Origin: Flavobacterium odoriferum
GTDB taxonomy: Bacteria > Bacteroidota > Bacteroidia > Flavobacteriales > Flavobacteriaceae
NCBI RefSeq assembly: GCF_025499515.1
Contig: NZ_JAMKFA010000008.1
Coordinates: forward strand, 80,001-144,000
Direction of reading: 5' to 3'
Length of the DNA stretch: 64,000 nt
The notes under the pieces were generated by a model. The model saw only the letters and a list, made by a program, of their open reading frames with translations, ran no database searches and was not told where the DNA came from. A program made the translations under genes and the position numbers. How positions within the stretch are numbered: position 1 is the stretch's first letter; every line of letters begins with the position of its first letter. Positions 26,304 to 36,039 of this stretch are shown piece after piece.

Positions 26304-28883
26304 ATGGAATCAATGATGATTTATGTACCAATAGTCATGGCACTATTAGGGTTAGCATTTATGGCTTTCAAACGCGCTTGGGTTCTTAAACAAGACGCTG
26401 GAGATGGAAAAATGAAAGAAATTTCAGATTACATCTACGAAGGAGCCTTAGCCTTTTTAAAAGCAGAATACAAATTATTAACGTTTTTCGTTCTTGGAGC
26501 GAGTGTGGTTCTTGCGGGAATTTCATTTATTGTTCCAACAACTCATTGGTTAATCGTAATTGCATTTATTTTCGGAGCAATATTTTCTGCTTATGCAGGT
26601 AATATTGGAATGAAAATCGCAACTAAAACTAATGTTAGAACTACGCAAGCCGCTCGTACAAGTTTACCACAAGCATTAAAAGTTTCTTTTGGTGGTGGAA
26701 CGGTAATGGGATTAGGAGTTGCTGGCTTAGCTGTTTTAGGATTAACTGGATTCTTTATAATATTCTTTAGATTTTTCATGAACGGAGTATGGACTTCAAC
26801 TGATGACATGACCATCGTTTTAGAAACTTTAGCTGGATTCTCTCTTGGGGCAGAATCTATCGCATTGTTTGCTCGTGTTGGTGGAGGTATTTATACTAAA
26901 GCTGCCGATGTAGGTGCTGACTTAGTAGGAAAAGTAGAAGCTGGTATTCCAGAAGATGATCCACGTAATCCTGCTACAATTGCAGACAACGTAGGTGATA
27001 ATGTTGGAGACGTTGCCGGAATGGGTGCCGATTTATTCGGTTCGTATGTAGCAACTGTTTTAGCAGCAATGGTTTTAGGAAATTATGTAATTAAAGATAT
27101 GGGTGGTAAAATCGATGACGCTTTTGGCGGAATTGGACCAATTTTATTACCAATGGCAATCGCAGGTTTCGGAATTTTATTTTCTATCATTGGAACAATG
27201 TTAGTAAAAATTTCAAGCGATGATGCTAAAGAAGCACAAGTACAAAAAGCATTAAACATCGGAAACTGGGTTTCTATTGTTTTAACTGCTGTTGCATGTT
27301 TCTTCTTAATCGATATGATGTTGCCAGAAACGATGCAAATGTCATTCTTTGGTGAAGGAATTCAAGAGATTTCTTCAATGAGAGTTTTCTATGCATCTTT
27401 AATTGGATTATTTGTTGGTGGAGCAATTTCATCTGTAACTGAATATTACACAGGATTAGGGACAAAACCAGTTTTAGCAATCGTACAAAAATCATCAACT
27501 GGAGCTGGAACTAACGTAATCGCTGGTTTAGCAACAGGTATGATTTCTACTTTCCCAACAGTAATTTTATTTGCTGCTGCAATCTGGTCAACTTATGCTT
27601 TAGCAGGATTTTATGGTGTAGCTTTAGCAGCTTCTGCAATGATGGCTACAACTGCTATGCAATTAGCAATTGATGCTTTCGGACCAATTTCAGATAACGC
27701 TGGTGGAATCGCTGAAATGAGTGAATTACCAAAAGAAGTGCGTACTCGTACAGATATTTTAGACTCAGTGGGTAACACAACAGCTGCAACTGGAAAAGGT
27801 TTCGCAATCGCTTCTGCAGCATTAACTTCGTTAGCTTTATTTGCTGCTTATGTAACATTTACTGGAATTGACGGAATTAACATCTTCAAAGCACCAGTAT
27901 TAGCTATGTTATTTGTTGGAGGTATGATTCCAGTAGTTTTCTCTGCATTAGCAATGAACTCTGTAGGAAAAGCTGCAATGGATATGGTGTACGAAGTACG
28001 TCGTCAGTTCAAAGAAATTCCAGGTATTATGGAAGGAACTGGAAAACCAGAATACGGAAAATGTGTTGAAATTTCTACAAAAGCAGCTTTACGCGAAATG
28101 ATGTTGCCAGGAATTTTAACAATCGGTTTCCCAATTGCAATTGTATTATTAGGTAAATTAGTTTACGCAGATAACAACCAATTAATCGCAGAAATGTTAG
28201 GTGGTTATATGGCTGGAGTTACCGTTTCAGGTGTGCTTTGGGCTGTGTTCCAAAACAATGCTGGTGGTGCTTGGGATAACGCTAAAAAATCTTTCGAAGC
28301 TGGAGTTATGATTAACGGTGAAATGACATACAAAGGTTCTGATGCGCACAAAGCAGCGGTAACTGGAGATACTGTTGGAGATCCATTTAAAGATACTTCA
28401 GGACCATCAATGAACATCTTGATTAAATTAACATGTTTGATTGGTTTAGTAATCGCTCCAATTTTAGGAGGACACGGTGCTACAACTGAAAAAGGGGCTT
28501 GTTGTTCTGGAGACAAAAAAGAAATGGTTTGTACGGAAGGAAAATGCGATTTATCTAAATGTGCTACAATGACAAAAGATGAATGTGCAAAAATGTGTGA
28601 AGCTAACGGATGTTCAGATGAATGTAAAGAAAAATGCATGTCTCAATATGATGAAAATGGAAAATACATCGGAGATGCAGTTCACGTTCACGGACCAAAT
28701 TGCAATCATGACAAAGCAGAAATCAAAGACATTAAAGTTACTAAAGTAAAAGATGCGAACGGAAAAGTAAAAGCAACGGTTATTTTAACTACAATGGTTG
28801 ATGGTAAAGAAACTACCGAAGAAAAAGTTTTTGAAGGAGACGATTTAGAAGTGGATGCAAAAATTGCTGAACTAGGAAAATAA
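26304..28883 (+). CDS. hppA: Membrane-bound ion-pumping pyrophosphatase with cysteine-rich C-terminal extension
   Basis: An 859-residue polytopic inner-membrane enzyme that couples PPi hydrolysis to H+ and/or Na+ export. ATG 26304 starts MESMMIYVPIVMALLG. Signatures: ADVGADLVGKVEAGIPEDDP (PPi binding), IADNVGDNVGDVAGMGADLF, GPISDNAGGIAEMSEL and NTTAATGKGFAI, where Ala before TGKG is typical of K+-dependent enzymes. The usual core ends near residue 722 (LIGLVIAPILGGH). About 137 further residues follow, with eleven cysteines (ACCSG, KCDLSKC, DECAKMC, GCSDECKEKC), an HVHGPNCNH cluster and a final strand-rich segment. In known structures the C-terminus is periplasmic, so this would be an exported metal-binding or redox domain. 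Ion specificity is not assigned. Confidence 0.93.
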   Translation: MESMMIYVPIVMALLGLAFMAFKRAWVLKQDAGDGKMKEISDYIYEGALAFLKAEYKLLTFFVLGASVVLAGISFIVPTTHWLIVIAFIFGAIFSAYAGNIGMKIATKTNVRTTQAARTSLPQALKVSFGGGTVMGLGVAGLAVLGLTGFFIIFFRFFMNGVWTSTDDMTIVLETLAGFSLGAESIALFARVGGGIYTKAADVGADLVGKVEAGIPEDDPRNPATIADNVGDNVGDVAGMGADLFGSYVATVLAAMVLGNYVIKDMGGKIDDAFGGIGPILLPMAIAGFGILFSIIGTMLVKISSDDAKEAQVQKALNIGNWVSIVLTAVACFFLIDMMLPETMQMSFFGEGIQEISSMRVFYASLIGLFVGGAISSVTEYYTGLGTKPVLAIVQKSSTGAGTNVIAGLATGMISTFPTVILFAAAIWSTYALAGFYGVALAASAMMATTAMQLAIDAFGPISDNAGGIAEMSELPKEVRTRTDILDSVGNTTAATGKGFAIASAALTSLALFAAYVTFTGIDGINIFKAPVLAMLFVGGMIPVVFSALAMNSVGKAAMDMVYEVRRQFKEIPGIMEGTGKPEYGKCVEISTKAALREMMLPGILTIGFPIAIVLLGKLVYADNNQLIAEMLGGYMAGVTVSGVLWAVFQNNAGGAWDNAKKSFEAGVMINGEMTYKGSDAHKAAVTGDTVGDPFKDTSGPSMNILIKLTCLIGLVIAPILGGHGATTEKGACCSGDKKEMVCTEGKCDLSKCATMTKDECAKMCEANGCSDECKEKCMSQYDENGKYIGDAVHVHGPNCNHDKAEIKDIKVTKVKDANGKVKATVILTTMVDGKETTEEKVFEGDDLEVDAKIAELGK

Positions 28884-28906
28884 TCTTTTTTCAACACAAA
28901 TAATGA

Positions 28907-28934
28907 AAACCGTACAGCAATGTGCGGTTTTTTT
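28907..28934 (+). terminator. Terminator after hppA
   Basis: AAACCGTACA (28907-28916), GCAA loop, TGTGCGGTTT (28921-28930) with one G-U pair, then T tract to 28934. Confidence 0.88.
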
Positions 28935-28965
28935 ATTTAATTTTAGCCAAACAAACACAACTCCA

Positions 28966-31227
28966 ATGAAATATAAAATACTGATTTTGTTGTTGCTTAT
29001 TCCTGTAATTAGCATGGCGCAAAAGAATCTTAATTTAATTCCGAAGCCGCAAAACATTGAATATCATTCTGGTTTTTTTGTTCTGAACTCGAAAACCGTT
29101 ATTCAAGCAGATGAAAATTCTTTCGAAGCTAAATATTTGCAACAAATCATAGAGCAACAATTAGGATTAAATTTAGAAATTACAACTTCGTCTAAAGCAA
29201 AGTCTAAAATTATTTTTGTAACTAAAATTATCGAAGAAAAAAAGTCTTTTAAAGAATGGTATAATTTATCAATTTCAAAGAATGAAGTGGTTATAAAAGC
29301 AACTGAAGATCATGGAATTTTCTACGCTATTCAAACATTAATTCAATTACTTCCATTAGAGAAATCACTTGAAATTAAAATACCTTGTTTAAGTATAACC
29401 GACCAACCCAAATTTCAATGGCGCGGTATGCATTTAGACGTTTCTCGTCATTTCTTTCCAAAAGATTTCATCAAAAAATACATTGATTATTTAGCTATTT
29501 ATAAAATGAATACTTTTCATTGGCATTTAACTGATGACCAAGGTTGGCGCATCGAAATCAAAAAATATCCTAAACTAACCGAAGTGGGAGCTTGGAGAAA
29601 CGGTTCCATGGTTGGACATTACACCGACCAAACTTTCGACGACATTCGCTATGGCGGATTTTATACGCAAGAAGAAATCAAAGAGATTGTAGCTTACGCC
29701 AAAGAACGCCACATCACCATTGTTCCTGAAATCGAAATGCCTGGTCATGCTTTAGCAGCCTTAGCTTCTTATCCTGAATTTTCTTGCACTGGCGGACCTT
29801 TTGAAGTGGGAAAAACTTGGGGTGTTTTAGAAGATGTTTTTTGCCCTAAAGATGAAACTTTTACGTTTTTAGAAAATGTTTTAACAGAAGTAATTGATTT
29901 ATTCCCTTCCGAATATATTCACATTGGTGGTGATGAATCTCCAAAAGTCCGTTGGAAAAGTTGTCCGCATTGTCAAAAAAGAATCAAAGAGGAACATCTA
30001 AAAGACGAACACGAATTGCAAAGTTATTTCATCCAAAGAATCGAAAAATTTGTCAACAGTAAAGGTCGAAAAATAATCGGTTGGGATGAAATTTTAGAAG
30101 GCGGATTAGCACCTAACGCAGCCGTAATGAGTTGGCGCGGTACCGAAGGCGGAATTGCAGCAGCCAAACAAAAACATTTCGTAGTTATGTCGCCAGGTTC
30201 ACATTGTTATTTTGATCATTATCAAGGCGAACCTAAAAATGAACCGATTGCTTTTGGAGGTTATACCAATGTAGAAAAAGTATATTCTTTTAATCCAATT
30301 CCGAAGGAACTTTCAGCAGATGAATCGAAATATATTTTAGGTGCTCAAGCCAATCTTTGGACGGAATACATCAACACTACAAAATATGTTGAATATATGC
30401 TTTTCCCAAGAATAGCAGCACTTTCTGAAGTCGTTTGGGGAACATCAAATTCAAAAGAATACAAAGAATTCGAAAAAAGATTGATTTCACATTTTGAAAT
30501 CTATGATAAAAAAGGAATCAACTACAGCAAAGCCATTTTCGAAGTAACTTCAAAAGTGCAACCTGCCGAAAACGGAGTAGCATTCGAATTAAAATCTGTC
30601 AATCCAAGCGGAATTAAATATACAACTGACGGTTCGGAACCAAATGCGAATTCGATTTTTTACGAAACACCAATTCTAGTTACGAAAAACCAAACCATAA
30701 AAGCAGCTTATTTCGAAAATGGAAAAGTAAAAAGTGCTACTATCGAACAACCGTTTTTCATTACTAAGTCAACGGGTAAAAAAATAGAATTGGTTCATCA
30801 GCCGCATGAAAATTACGGAATTGGTGGAAGTTTTACTTTGGTTGATGGTATGAAAGGAAATCCTTCAAAATTCGGTAGAGATTGGTTAGGCTTTTGGGGA
30901 AAAGATATGAACGCTACAATCGATTTAGGGAAACCAGATACGATTTCAAAAATCAGTATTAACGCCCTTTCATCAGAAGGAAGTTGGATTTATTATCCAA
31001 AGAGTATCGGAATTTTAGTTTCAAAAGAGGGTGAAAATTACATTCCAATTACAATAGTTACTTCTAAAGAAGTTTATGAAAATAAAGGAAAAATCGTAGT
31101 TGAATTTGATAAACAAAATGTTCAATTTATAAAAGTCATTGCAGAAAACAACGGAATCATAGCAGATGGAAAACCGGGAGCTGGTTCTAATAGTTGGTTA
31201 TTTGTAGACGAAATAAGTGTAGAATAA
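28966..31227 (+). CDS. Beta-N-acetylhexosaminidase, GH20, exported
   Basis: A 753-residue glycoside hydrolase. ATG 28966 gives the signal peptide [19 protein letters not shown]; the in-frame ATG at 28903 lies in the hppA terminator and is rejected. Residues about 20-145 are the GH20b domain, 150-490 the GH20 barrel with [32 protein letters not shown], and the catalytic Asp-Glu pair in [12 protein letters not shown]. The C-terminal 230 residues include an Fn3-like segment ([13 protein letters not shown]) and a discoidin-like carbohydrate-binding region. It releases terminal GlcNAc (or GalNAc). Its stop overlaps the glycosylasparaginase start, opening a four-gene operon that together can strip an N-glycan core. 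Confidence 0.94.
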   Translation: MKYKILILLLLIPVISMAQKNLNLIPKPQNIEYHSGFFVLNSKTVIQADENSFEAKYLQQIIEQQLGLNLEITTSSKAKSKIIFVTKIIEEKKSFKEWYNLSISKNEVVIKATEDHGIFYAIQTLIQLLPLEKSLEIKIPCLSITDQPKFQWRGMHLDVSRHFFPKDFIKKYIDYLAIYKMNTFHWHLTDDQGWRIEIKKYPKLTEVGAWRNGSMVGHYTDQTFDDIRYGGFYTQEEIKEIVAYAKERHITIVPEIEMPGHALAALASYPEFSCTGGPFEVGKTWGVLEDVFCPKDETFTFLENVLTEVIDLFPSEYIHIGGDESPKVRWKSCPHCQKRIKEEHLKDEHELQSYFIQRIEKFVNSKGRKIIGWDEILEGGLAPNAAVMSWRGTEGGIAAAKQKHFVVMSPGSHCYFDHYQGEPKNEPIAFGGYTNVEKVYSFNPIPKELSADESKYILGAQANLWTEYINTTKYVEYMLFPRIAALSEVVWGTSNSKEYKEFEKRLISHFEIYDKKGINYSKAIFEVTSKVQPAENGVAFELKSVNPSGIKYTTDGSEPNANSIFYETPILVTKNQTIKAAYFENGKVKSATIEQPFFITKSTGKKIELVHQPHENYGIGGSFTLVDGMKGNPSKFGRDWLGFWGKDMNATIDLGKPDTISKISINALSSEGSWIYYPKSIGILVSKEGENYIPITIVTSKEVYENKGKIVVEFDKQNVQFIKVIAENNGIIADGKPGAGSNSWLFVDEISVE

Positions 31228-32224
31228 TGACAAACAGAAGAAATTTTTTAAAAACAACCGCATTAGCAACAGCTGGCGTAGCATTTCAGGCTTTCAATGG
31301 AAAATCTGATGAAACTGAAATGGATATTAATTCAGGAAAAGTGAATAAACCAATTGTGCTTTCTACATGGAATTTTGGTTTGCAAGCCAATGAAGCCGCT
31401 TGGGAAGTGCTAAAAAATAAAGGTCGCGCTTTGGATGCTGTAGAAGCTGGAGTAAAATTCCAGAAGGAGATGTAAATGAAAGAAGTGTGGGTTACGGCGG
31501 TCGTCCAGATAGAGATGGTCGCGTAACATTAGACGCTTGTATTATGGATGAATTTTCGAATATTGGTTCGGTAGCTTGTTTGGAACACATCAAACATCCC
31601 ATTTCTGTAGCAAGAATGGTCATGGAAAAAACGCCTCATGTGATGTTGGTAGGTGAAGGAGCATTGCAGTTTGCCATTGCACAAGGGTTCAAAAAAGAGA
31701 ATTTGTTAGTTGAAGCTTCCGAAAAAGAATGGAAAGAATGGCTAAAAACCAGTGAATATTTACCAAAAGCCAACATCGAAAACCACGACACTATCGGAAT
31801 GATTGCGTTAGATGCGCATGGCAATTTATCGGGTGCGTGTACTACAAGTGGTATGGCGTTTAAAATGCACGGAAGAGTAGGCGATTCCCCAATTATCGGT
31901 GCAGGTTTGTATGTGGATAACGAAATTGGTGCCGCAACCGCAACAGGTCACGGCGAAGAAGTAATCCGAATTACGGGTTGTCATTTGGTAGTAGAATTAA
32001 TGCGACAAGGGAAATCGCCACAAAAAGCTTGTGAAGAAGCGGTGATGCGAATTGTAAAACTGACAAAAAATCGAGGAAAAAATCTAAAAGATATTCAAGT
32101 TGGATTCATCGCTCTGAATAAAAAAGGAGAATATGGTTCGTATTGTGTGCAAGGTGGTTTCAATTATGCCGTTCATGATGCAACAGGAAATAAATTAATT
32201 GATGCGAATTACTTTTTGAAATAA
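31227..32224 (+). pseudogene. N4-(beta-N-acetylglucosaminyl)-L-asparaginase, Tat-exported, with one-base frameshift
   Basis: Glycosylasparaginase cleaves the GlcNAc-Asn bond of glycoproteins. ATG 31227 overlaps the upstream stop (TAATG) and begins a twin-arginine signal ([16 protein letters not shown]). The first frame stops at 31475 after VKFQKEM; the next frame reads on with GYGGRPDRDGRVTLDACIMD. Adding one A in the A4 run at 31454-31457 restores [20 protein letters not shown] and one frame of 333 codons, the family length. The autocleavage site and catalytic Thr are in NHDTIGMIAL; GRVGDSPIIGAGLYVDN and ATATGHGEEVIR are family blocks. As for the kinase at 1105, the defect is a missing base in an A/T run, so sequencing error is possible. 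The classical enzyme of this type comes from a flavobacterium, now Elizabethkingia. Confidence 0.88.
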
Positions 32225-32895
32225 TGAAAAAAATCGAAATCGCTTGTTTTAATCTTGAATCCGCTCTCATCGCACAAAAAGTAGGAGCCGATAGAGTAGA
32301 ATTGTGCGCTGATATGTCGGTTGGTGGTACAACTCCAACAATCGAAATAATCCAACAAGCTCGCGAACATTTGACCATCGATTTATATGTAATGATTCGC
32401 CCAAGAGGAGGTGACTTTGTTTATTCAATGCATGAAATAATGTATATGTATTTAGATATACTTGAATTCAAAGATATTGGTGTTGACGGCTTTGTTTTTG
32501 GAATTTTGACAAACGATGGTAAAATCGATATAGAAGTGAATAAAGCTTTAGTTGATTTAGCAAAACCTTTTCCTTGTACGTTTCATCGTGCTTTTGATGA
32601 AGTTTTAGATTACGAAAATGCATTAGAAGATGTTATTTCATGCGGATTTTCAACAATTTTAACTTCTGGAACTTTTTCAAATGTGATGGAAGGAAAAGAA
32701 GTTTTGAAGCAATTAGTCATTCAAGCCAATAATCGCATCGAAATAATGCCTGGTGGCGGATTGCGTTCAATTAATATTTCAGCATTAAACGAAATGGTTG
32801 ATGCTAATTGGTACCATTCATCCGCCATTACCGATGGAAGTGAAATTGCTAGTCCAGAGGAAATTGTTCAATTGAAGAAAAAGTTGCAATCTTAA
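32224..32895 (+). CDS. cutC: CutC family protein
   Basis: A 223-residue TIM-barrel protein of the CutC family. IEIACFNLESALIAQKVGADRVELCADMS-type N-terminus, VMIRPRGGDFVYS, the FHRAFDE motif, ILTSGTF and IMPGGGLRSIN are all characteristic. CutC was named for copper homeostasis in E. coli, but that role is disputed and no copper-site residues can be argued from sequence. Here the start overlaps the glycosylasparaginase stop by one base and a beta-mannosidase follows, so in this organism a job in glycan or amino-sugar metabolism seems as likely as one in copper handling. That is inference from context only. Confidence 0.88.
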   Translation: MKKIEIACFNLESALIAQKVGADRVELCADMSVGGTTPTIEIIQQAREHLTIDLYVMIRPRGGDFVYSMHEIMYMYLDILEFKDIGVDGFVFGILTNDGKIDIEVNKALVDLAKPFPCTFHRAFDEVLDYENALEDVISCGFSTILTSGTFSNVMEGKEVLKQLVIQANNRIEIMPGGGLRSINISALNEMVDANWYHSSAITDGSEIASPEEIVQLKKKLQS

Positions 32896-32899
32896 ATGA

Positions 32900-32922
32900 A
32901 CTTACATGCCTTATATGTTTAA
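32900..32922 (+). repeat. Nonamer motif, copy 1
   Basis: Two 9-base units ACTTACATG and CCTTATATG followed by TTTAA. The same 9+9+5 arrangement occurs at 49334-49356 (minus) and 59736-59758. It overlaps the start of the beta-mannosidase gene. Confidence 0.6.
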
Positions 32923-35392
32923 AAAAATCTTCGTTTTTATATTATGTCTAAATTGTTTTTTCAATTTTGGACAAACTTCTTATCGAAATTTATCATCAGA
33001 AAACTGGACATTCAACAAGCAAAACGAAGCAAAAAAATATAAAGCAACTATTCCGGGAACCGTTCACACGGACTTGTTTCAAAACAAAATAATTCCTGAT
33101 CCATTTTATGGAGACAATGAAAAGAAATTACAGTGGATTGAAAATGAGAATTGGGAGTACGAAACATATTTTACTTTATCAGAATCCGAACTTAAAAATC
33201 AAAATATCGATTTGGAATTCGAAGGTTTAGATACGTATGCAACTGTTTTTTTGAACGGAAAAGCAGTTTTAGAAGCCAATAATATGTTCCGAAAATGGAC
33301 AATTTCTGCCAAATCACATTTGAAAATTGGAACCAATCATTTAAAAGTAGTTTTTCATTCGGCAGTTCAAAAAGGAAAAGAAGAAGCGAAAAAATTATCC
33401 TATACTTTACCTGAAAAAGAGCGTGTCTTTGTTCGAAAAGCGCAATATCAATTCGGTTGGGATTGGGGACCACGATTCGTAACGGCAGGAATTTGGAAAA
33501 AAGTGCAATTAAAATTTTGGAATTCGGCTAAAATCGAAAACATAAAATACAGTCAAGTCGAATTGAATGACAAAAAAGCGATTTTAGAATTCACAACCGA
33601 AATTTACGTTTCCAAAGTAAAAGCGATTCAGCTAAAAATCAATGAAAAATCGGAAACATTCAATCTTAAAAAAGGAAAGAACAAAATCATAATGTCCTAT
33701 GAAATTGCGAATCCAAAATTGTGGTGGTGTAATGGTTTAGGTGAAGCAAATTTATATCCTTTTACTATCGAAGTCCAACAGAAAAAGCAGTTTTTGGATT
33801 CAAAAAAGTTAAATATTGGCTTGAAAACTATCGAATTAATTCAGGAAAAAGACCAAGCAGGAAAAAGTTTTTATTTTAAATTAAATGGGAAATCTGTTTT
33901 CATGAAAGGTGCTAATGTGGTTCCGCCAGATAGTTTTTTACCACGAGTTTCTGATTCCACTTATTTTTCTTTAGTCGAAAATGCTAAAAAAGCGAATATG
34001 AACATGCTTCGCGTTTGGGGCGGTGGCGTTTATTTTGATGATGCGTTTTATGAAGCTTGTGATGCTAACGGAATTTTAGTTTGGCAAGATTTTATGTTTG
34101 CTTGTTCGATGTATCCTGGAGATGAAAAATTTGTGCAAAATGTAAAACAAGAAGTAATTGATAACGTAAATCGTTTGCAAAATCATTCAAGTATTGCTAT
34201 TTGGTGTGGCAATAATGAAAACGACGAAGGTTGGCACAATTGGGGTTGGCAAAAACAATTTAACTATTCAAAAGTGGATTCAACACAAATTTGGAACGAT
34301 TACAAAAAAGTATTTCACGAAATGATTCCGCAGACATTAGATAGTTTGCTTCCAAAAGAAAAAAACATTTATTGGTCTTCGTCACCTTCGATTGGTTGGG
34401 GAAGAAAAGAAAGTTTGTTGCAAGGTGATTCGCATTATTGGGGCGTTTGGTGGGGAAAAGAACTGTTTGAAATTTATGAGAAAAAAGTGGGGCGTTTTAT
34501 GAGTGAATATGGTTTTCAAGGCTTGCCAAATTTGGAAACCTTGCAAAAAGTGATGGATAAAGAAGATTTGAATTTCTCTTCCGATGCTTTTAAAAATCAT
34601 CAAAAACACCCAACAGGTTACGAAACCATCAACGAATACATGGAACGCGATTATGTGGTACCAAAAGATTTCGAGGATTATGCATATGTTTCCCAATTGT
34701 TGCAAGCTCGTGGAATGAAAACCGCAATTGAAGCCCACCGAAGAGCCAAATCATATTGTATGGGAACGTTATATTGGCAATTCAATGATTGTTGGCCTGT
34801 TACGTCTTGGAGTTCGTTGGATTATTATGGAAATTGGAAAGCGTTTCATTATCAAGCGAAGAGAAGTTTTGAGAACGTACTTTTGTCTGCTGAGGTAACG
34901 GATAGTGGAATTTATAAGTTTTTTGTTATCAATGATGGGATTCAAAATTATGCAGGAGAATTAAAAGCTGAAATTAGAAATTTTAATGGTCAACTTTTAT
35001 GGCAGAGAAAATCGTATTGTAAATCAGACGCTAGTTCAAATGTGTCAGCTATTTTATTGCCTTTTCCTTCATTAAAGGAAATTGATACACAAAATTCATA
35101 TATAAAATTAGAATTTATTTCAGACGATAATCATTGGGAATCTAATTTCTTTTTCGAAAAACCTAAAGATTTAAAATTATTAAAACCAAACATTCAAATC
35201 AAAACTATTGATGAAGTAACTATTGAAATTTCTACCGATGTTTTAGCTAAGGATGTTTTTCTGTATTCGGAAAATGACACTTTTTTTGAAGATAATTATT
35301 TTGATTTATTGCCAAATGAAAAGCGAATTATCAAATTGTCGAAGCCAGTTCAAAATATAAAAGTGAAATCGTTGTTTGATACAATGAAATAA
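32915..35392 (+). CDS. Beta-mannosidase, GH2, exported
   Basis: An 825-residue glycoside hydrolase removing the beta-linked mannose of the N-glycan core or of mannans. ATG 32915 gives MFKKIFVFILCLNCFFNFG, a good signal peptide; ATG 32906, three codons upstream, is also possible but lies in the nonamer repeat. Domain order is that of GH2: sugar-binding sandwich (IPGTVHTDLFQNKIIPDPFYG), immunoglobulin-like domain, then the barrel. The acid/base region is SIAIWCGNNENDEGW and the nucleophile region RFMSEYGFQGLPN; WQDFMFACSMYP and TLYWQFNDCWPVTSWS are typical of mannosidases in GH2. Last gene of the glycan operon, ending at a hairpin shared with the convergent kinase gene. Confidence 0.93.
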   Translation: MFKKIFVFILCLNCFFNFGQTSYRNLSSENWTFNKQNEAKKYKATIPGTVHTDLFQNKIIPDPFYGDNEKKLQWIENENWEYETYFTLSESELKNQNIDLEFEGLDTYATVFLNGKAVLEANNMFRKWTISAKSHLKIGTNHLKVVFHSAVQKGKEEAKKLSYTLPEKERVFVRKAQYQFGWDWGPRFVTAGIWKKVQLKFWNSAKIENIKYSQVELNDKKAILEFTTEIYVSKVKAIQLKINEKSETFNLKKGKNKIIMSYEIANPKLWWCNGLGEANLYPFTIEVQQKKQFLDSKKLNIGLKTIELIQEKDQAGKSFYFKLNGKSVFMKGANVVPPDSFLPRVSDSTYFSLVENAKKANMNMLRVWGGGVYFDDAFYEACDANGILVWQDFMFACSMYPGDEKFVQNVKQEVIDNVNRLQNHSSIAIWCGNNENDEGWHNWGWQKQFNYSKVDSTQIWNDYKKVFHEMIPQTLDSLLPKEKNIYWSSSPSIGWGRKESLLQGDSHYWGVWWGKELFEIYEKKVGRFMSEYGFQGLPNLETLQKVMDKEDLNFSSDAFKNHQKHPTGYETINEYMERDYVVPKDFEDYAYVSQLLQARGMKTAIEAHRRAKSYCMGTLYWQFNDCWPVTSWSSLDYYGNWKAFHYQAKRSFENVLLSAEVTDSGIYKFFVINDGIQNYAGELKAEIRNFNGQLLWQRKSYCKSDASSNVSAILLPFPSLKEIDTQNSYIKLEFISDDNHWESNFFFEKPKDLKLLKPNIQIKTIDEVTIEISTDVLAKDVFLYSENDTFFEDNYFDLLPNEKRIIKLSKPVQNIKVKSLFDTMK

Positions 35393-35395
35393 AAA

Positions 35396-35417
35396 AAACG
35401 CCTCGATTGAGGCGTTT
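35396..35417 (-). terminator. Terminator of the deoxynucleoside kinase operon
   Basis: AAACGCCTC (35396-35404), GATT loop, GAGGCGTTT (35409-35417); the A8 run at 35391-35398 becomes a T tract on the minus strand. It may also stall transcription from the beta-mannosidase side. Confidence 0.85.
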
Positions 35418-35424
35418 CATATGG

Positions 35425-36039
35425 CTAAAATAATCCGTTTAATTCGGCATCAATTCGGTTGATGATGTTTCCTAAATCTTCTGGATTGTTAACAAAATCA
35501 ATATTGTCTACATCAATAATTACTAATTTTCCTTTGTCGTAAGTTTGAATCCATGCTTCGTATCTTTCGTTCAAACGACTCAAATAATCAATTGAAATCG
35601 AGTTTTCATAATCTCTTCCTCTTTTGTGAATTTGACTTACAAGATTAGGAATCGAACTTCTTAAATAAATCAACAAATCTGGTGCGCCTACTAAGCCTTC
35701 CATAAGTTCAAAAAGCGAAGTATAATTATTGTAATCTCTATTTGCCATTAATCCCATTGCATGAAGATTGGGAGCGAAAATATGTGCATCTTCATAAATT
35801 GTACGGTCTTGAATAATGTTTTTACCACTTTGTCTAATTTGTAACACTTGACGAAAACGACTGTTCAAAAAATAAATTTGAAGATTAAAACTCCAACGTT
35901 CCATTTGGTGGTAAAAATCATCTAAATACGGATTGTCAACTACATCTTCAAAGTGCGGTTCCCATTTAAAATGTTTGGCTAATAGTTTCGTTAATGTTGT
36001 TTTTCCTGCTCCGATGTTTCCTGCGACTGCTATGTGCAT
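35425..36039 (-). CDS. Deoxynucleoside kinase
   Basis: A 204-residue P-loop kinase that phosphorylates deoxynucleosides for salvage. The Walker A loop is GNIGAGKTTLTKLLAKHF at the very N-terminus; the DRT motif of the dNK/dCK/dGK family is in IIQDRTIYEDAHIFA, with the upstream FNLQIYFLNSRFRQ helix; the lid region is HKRGRDYENSISIDYLSRLN. Base preference (dA, dG or dC) cannot be read from sequence. Its start overlaps the stop of the upstream beta-propeller-like gene by one base. It complements the nucleoside permease at 17343. Confidence 0.92.
   Translation of the reverse strand: MHIAVAGNIGAGKTTLTKLLAKHFKWEPHFEDVVDNPYLDDFYHQMERWSFNLQIYFLNSRFRQVLQIRQSGKNIIQDRTIYEDAHIFAPNLHAMGLMANRDYNNYTSLFELMEGLVGAPDLLIYLRSSIPNLVSQIHKRGRDYENSISIDYLSRLNERYEAWIQTYDKGKLVIIDVDNIDFVNNPEDLGNIINRIDAELNGLF

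Noticed and set aside
28205..28639. 144-residue minus-strand ORF opposite hppA
   Set aside because: It mirrors the pyrophosphatase codons, has no start context, and resembles no family; the + frame has unmistakable motifs.
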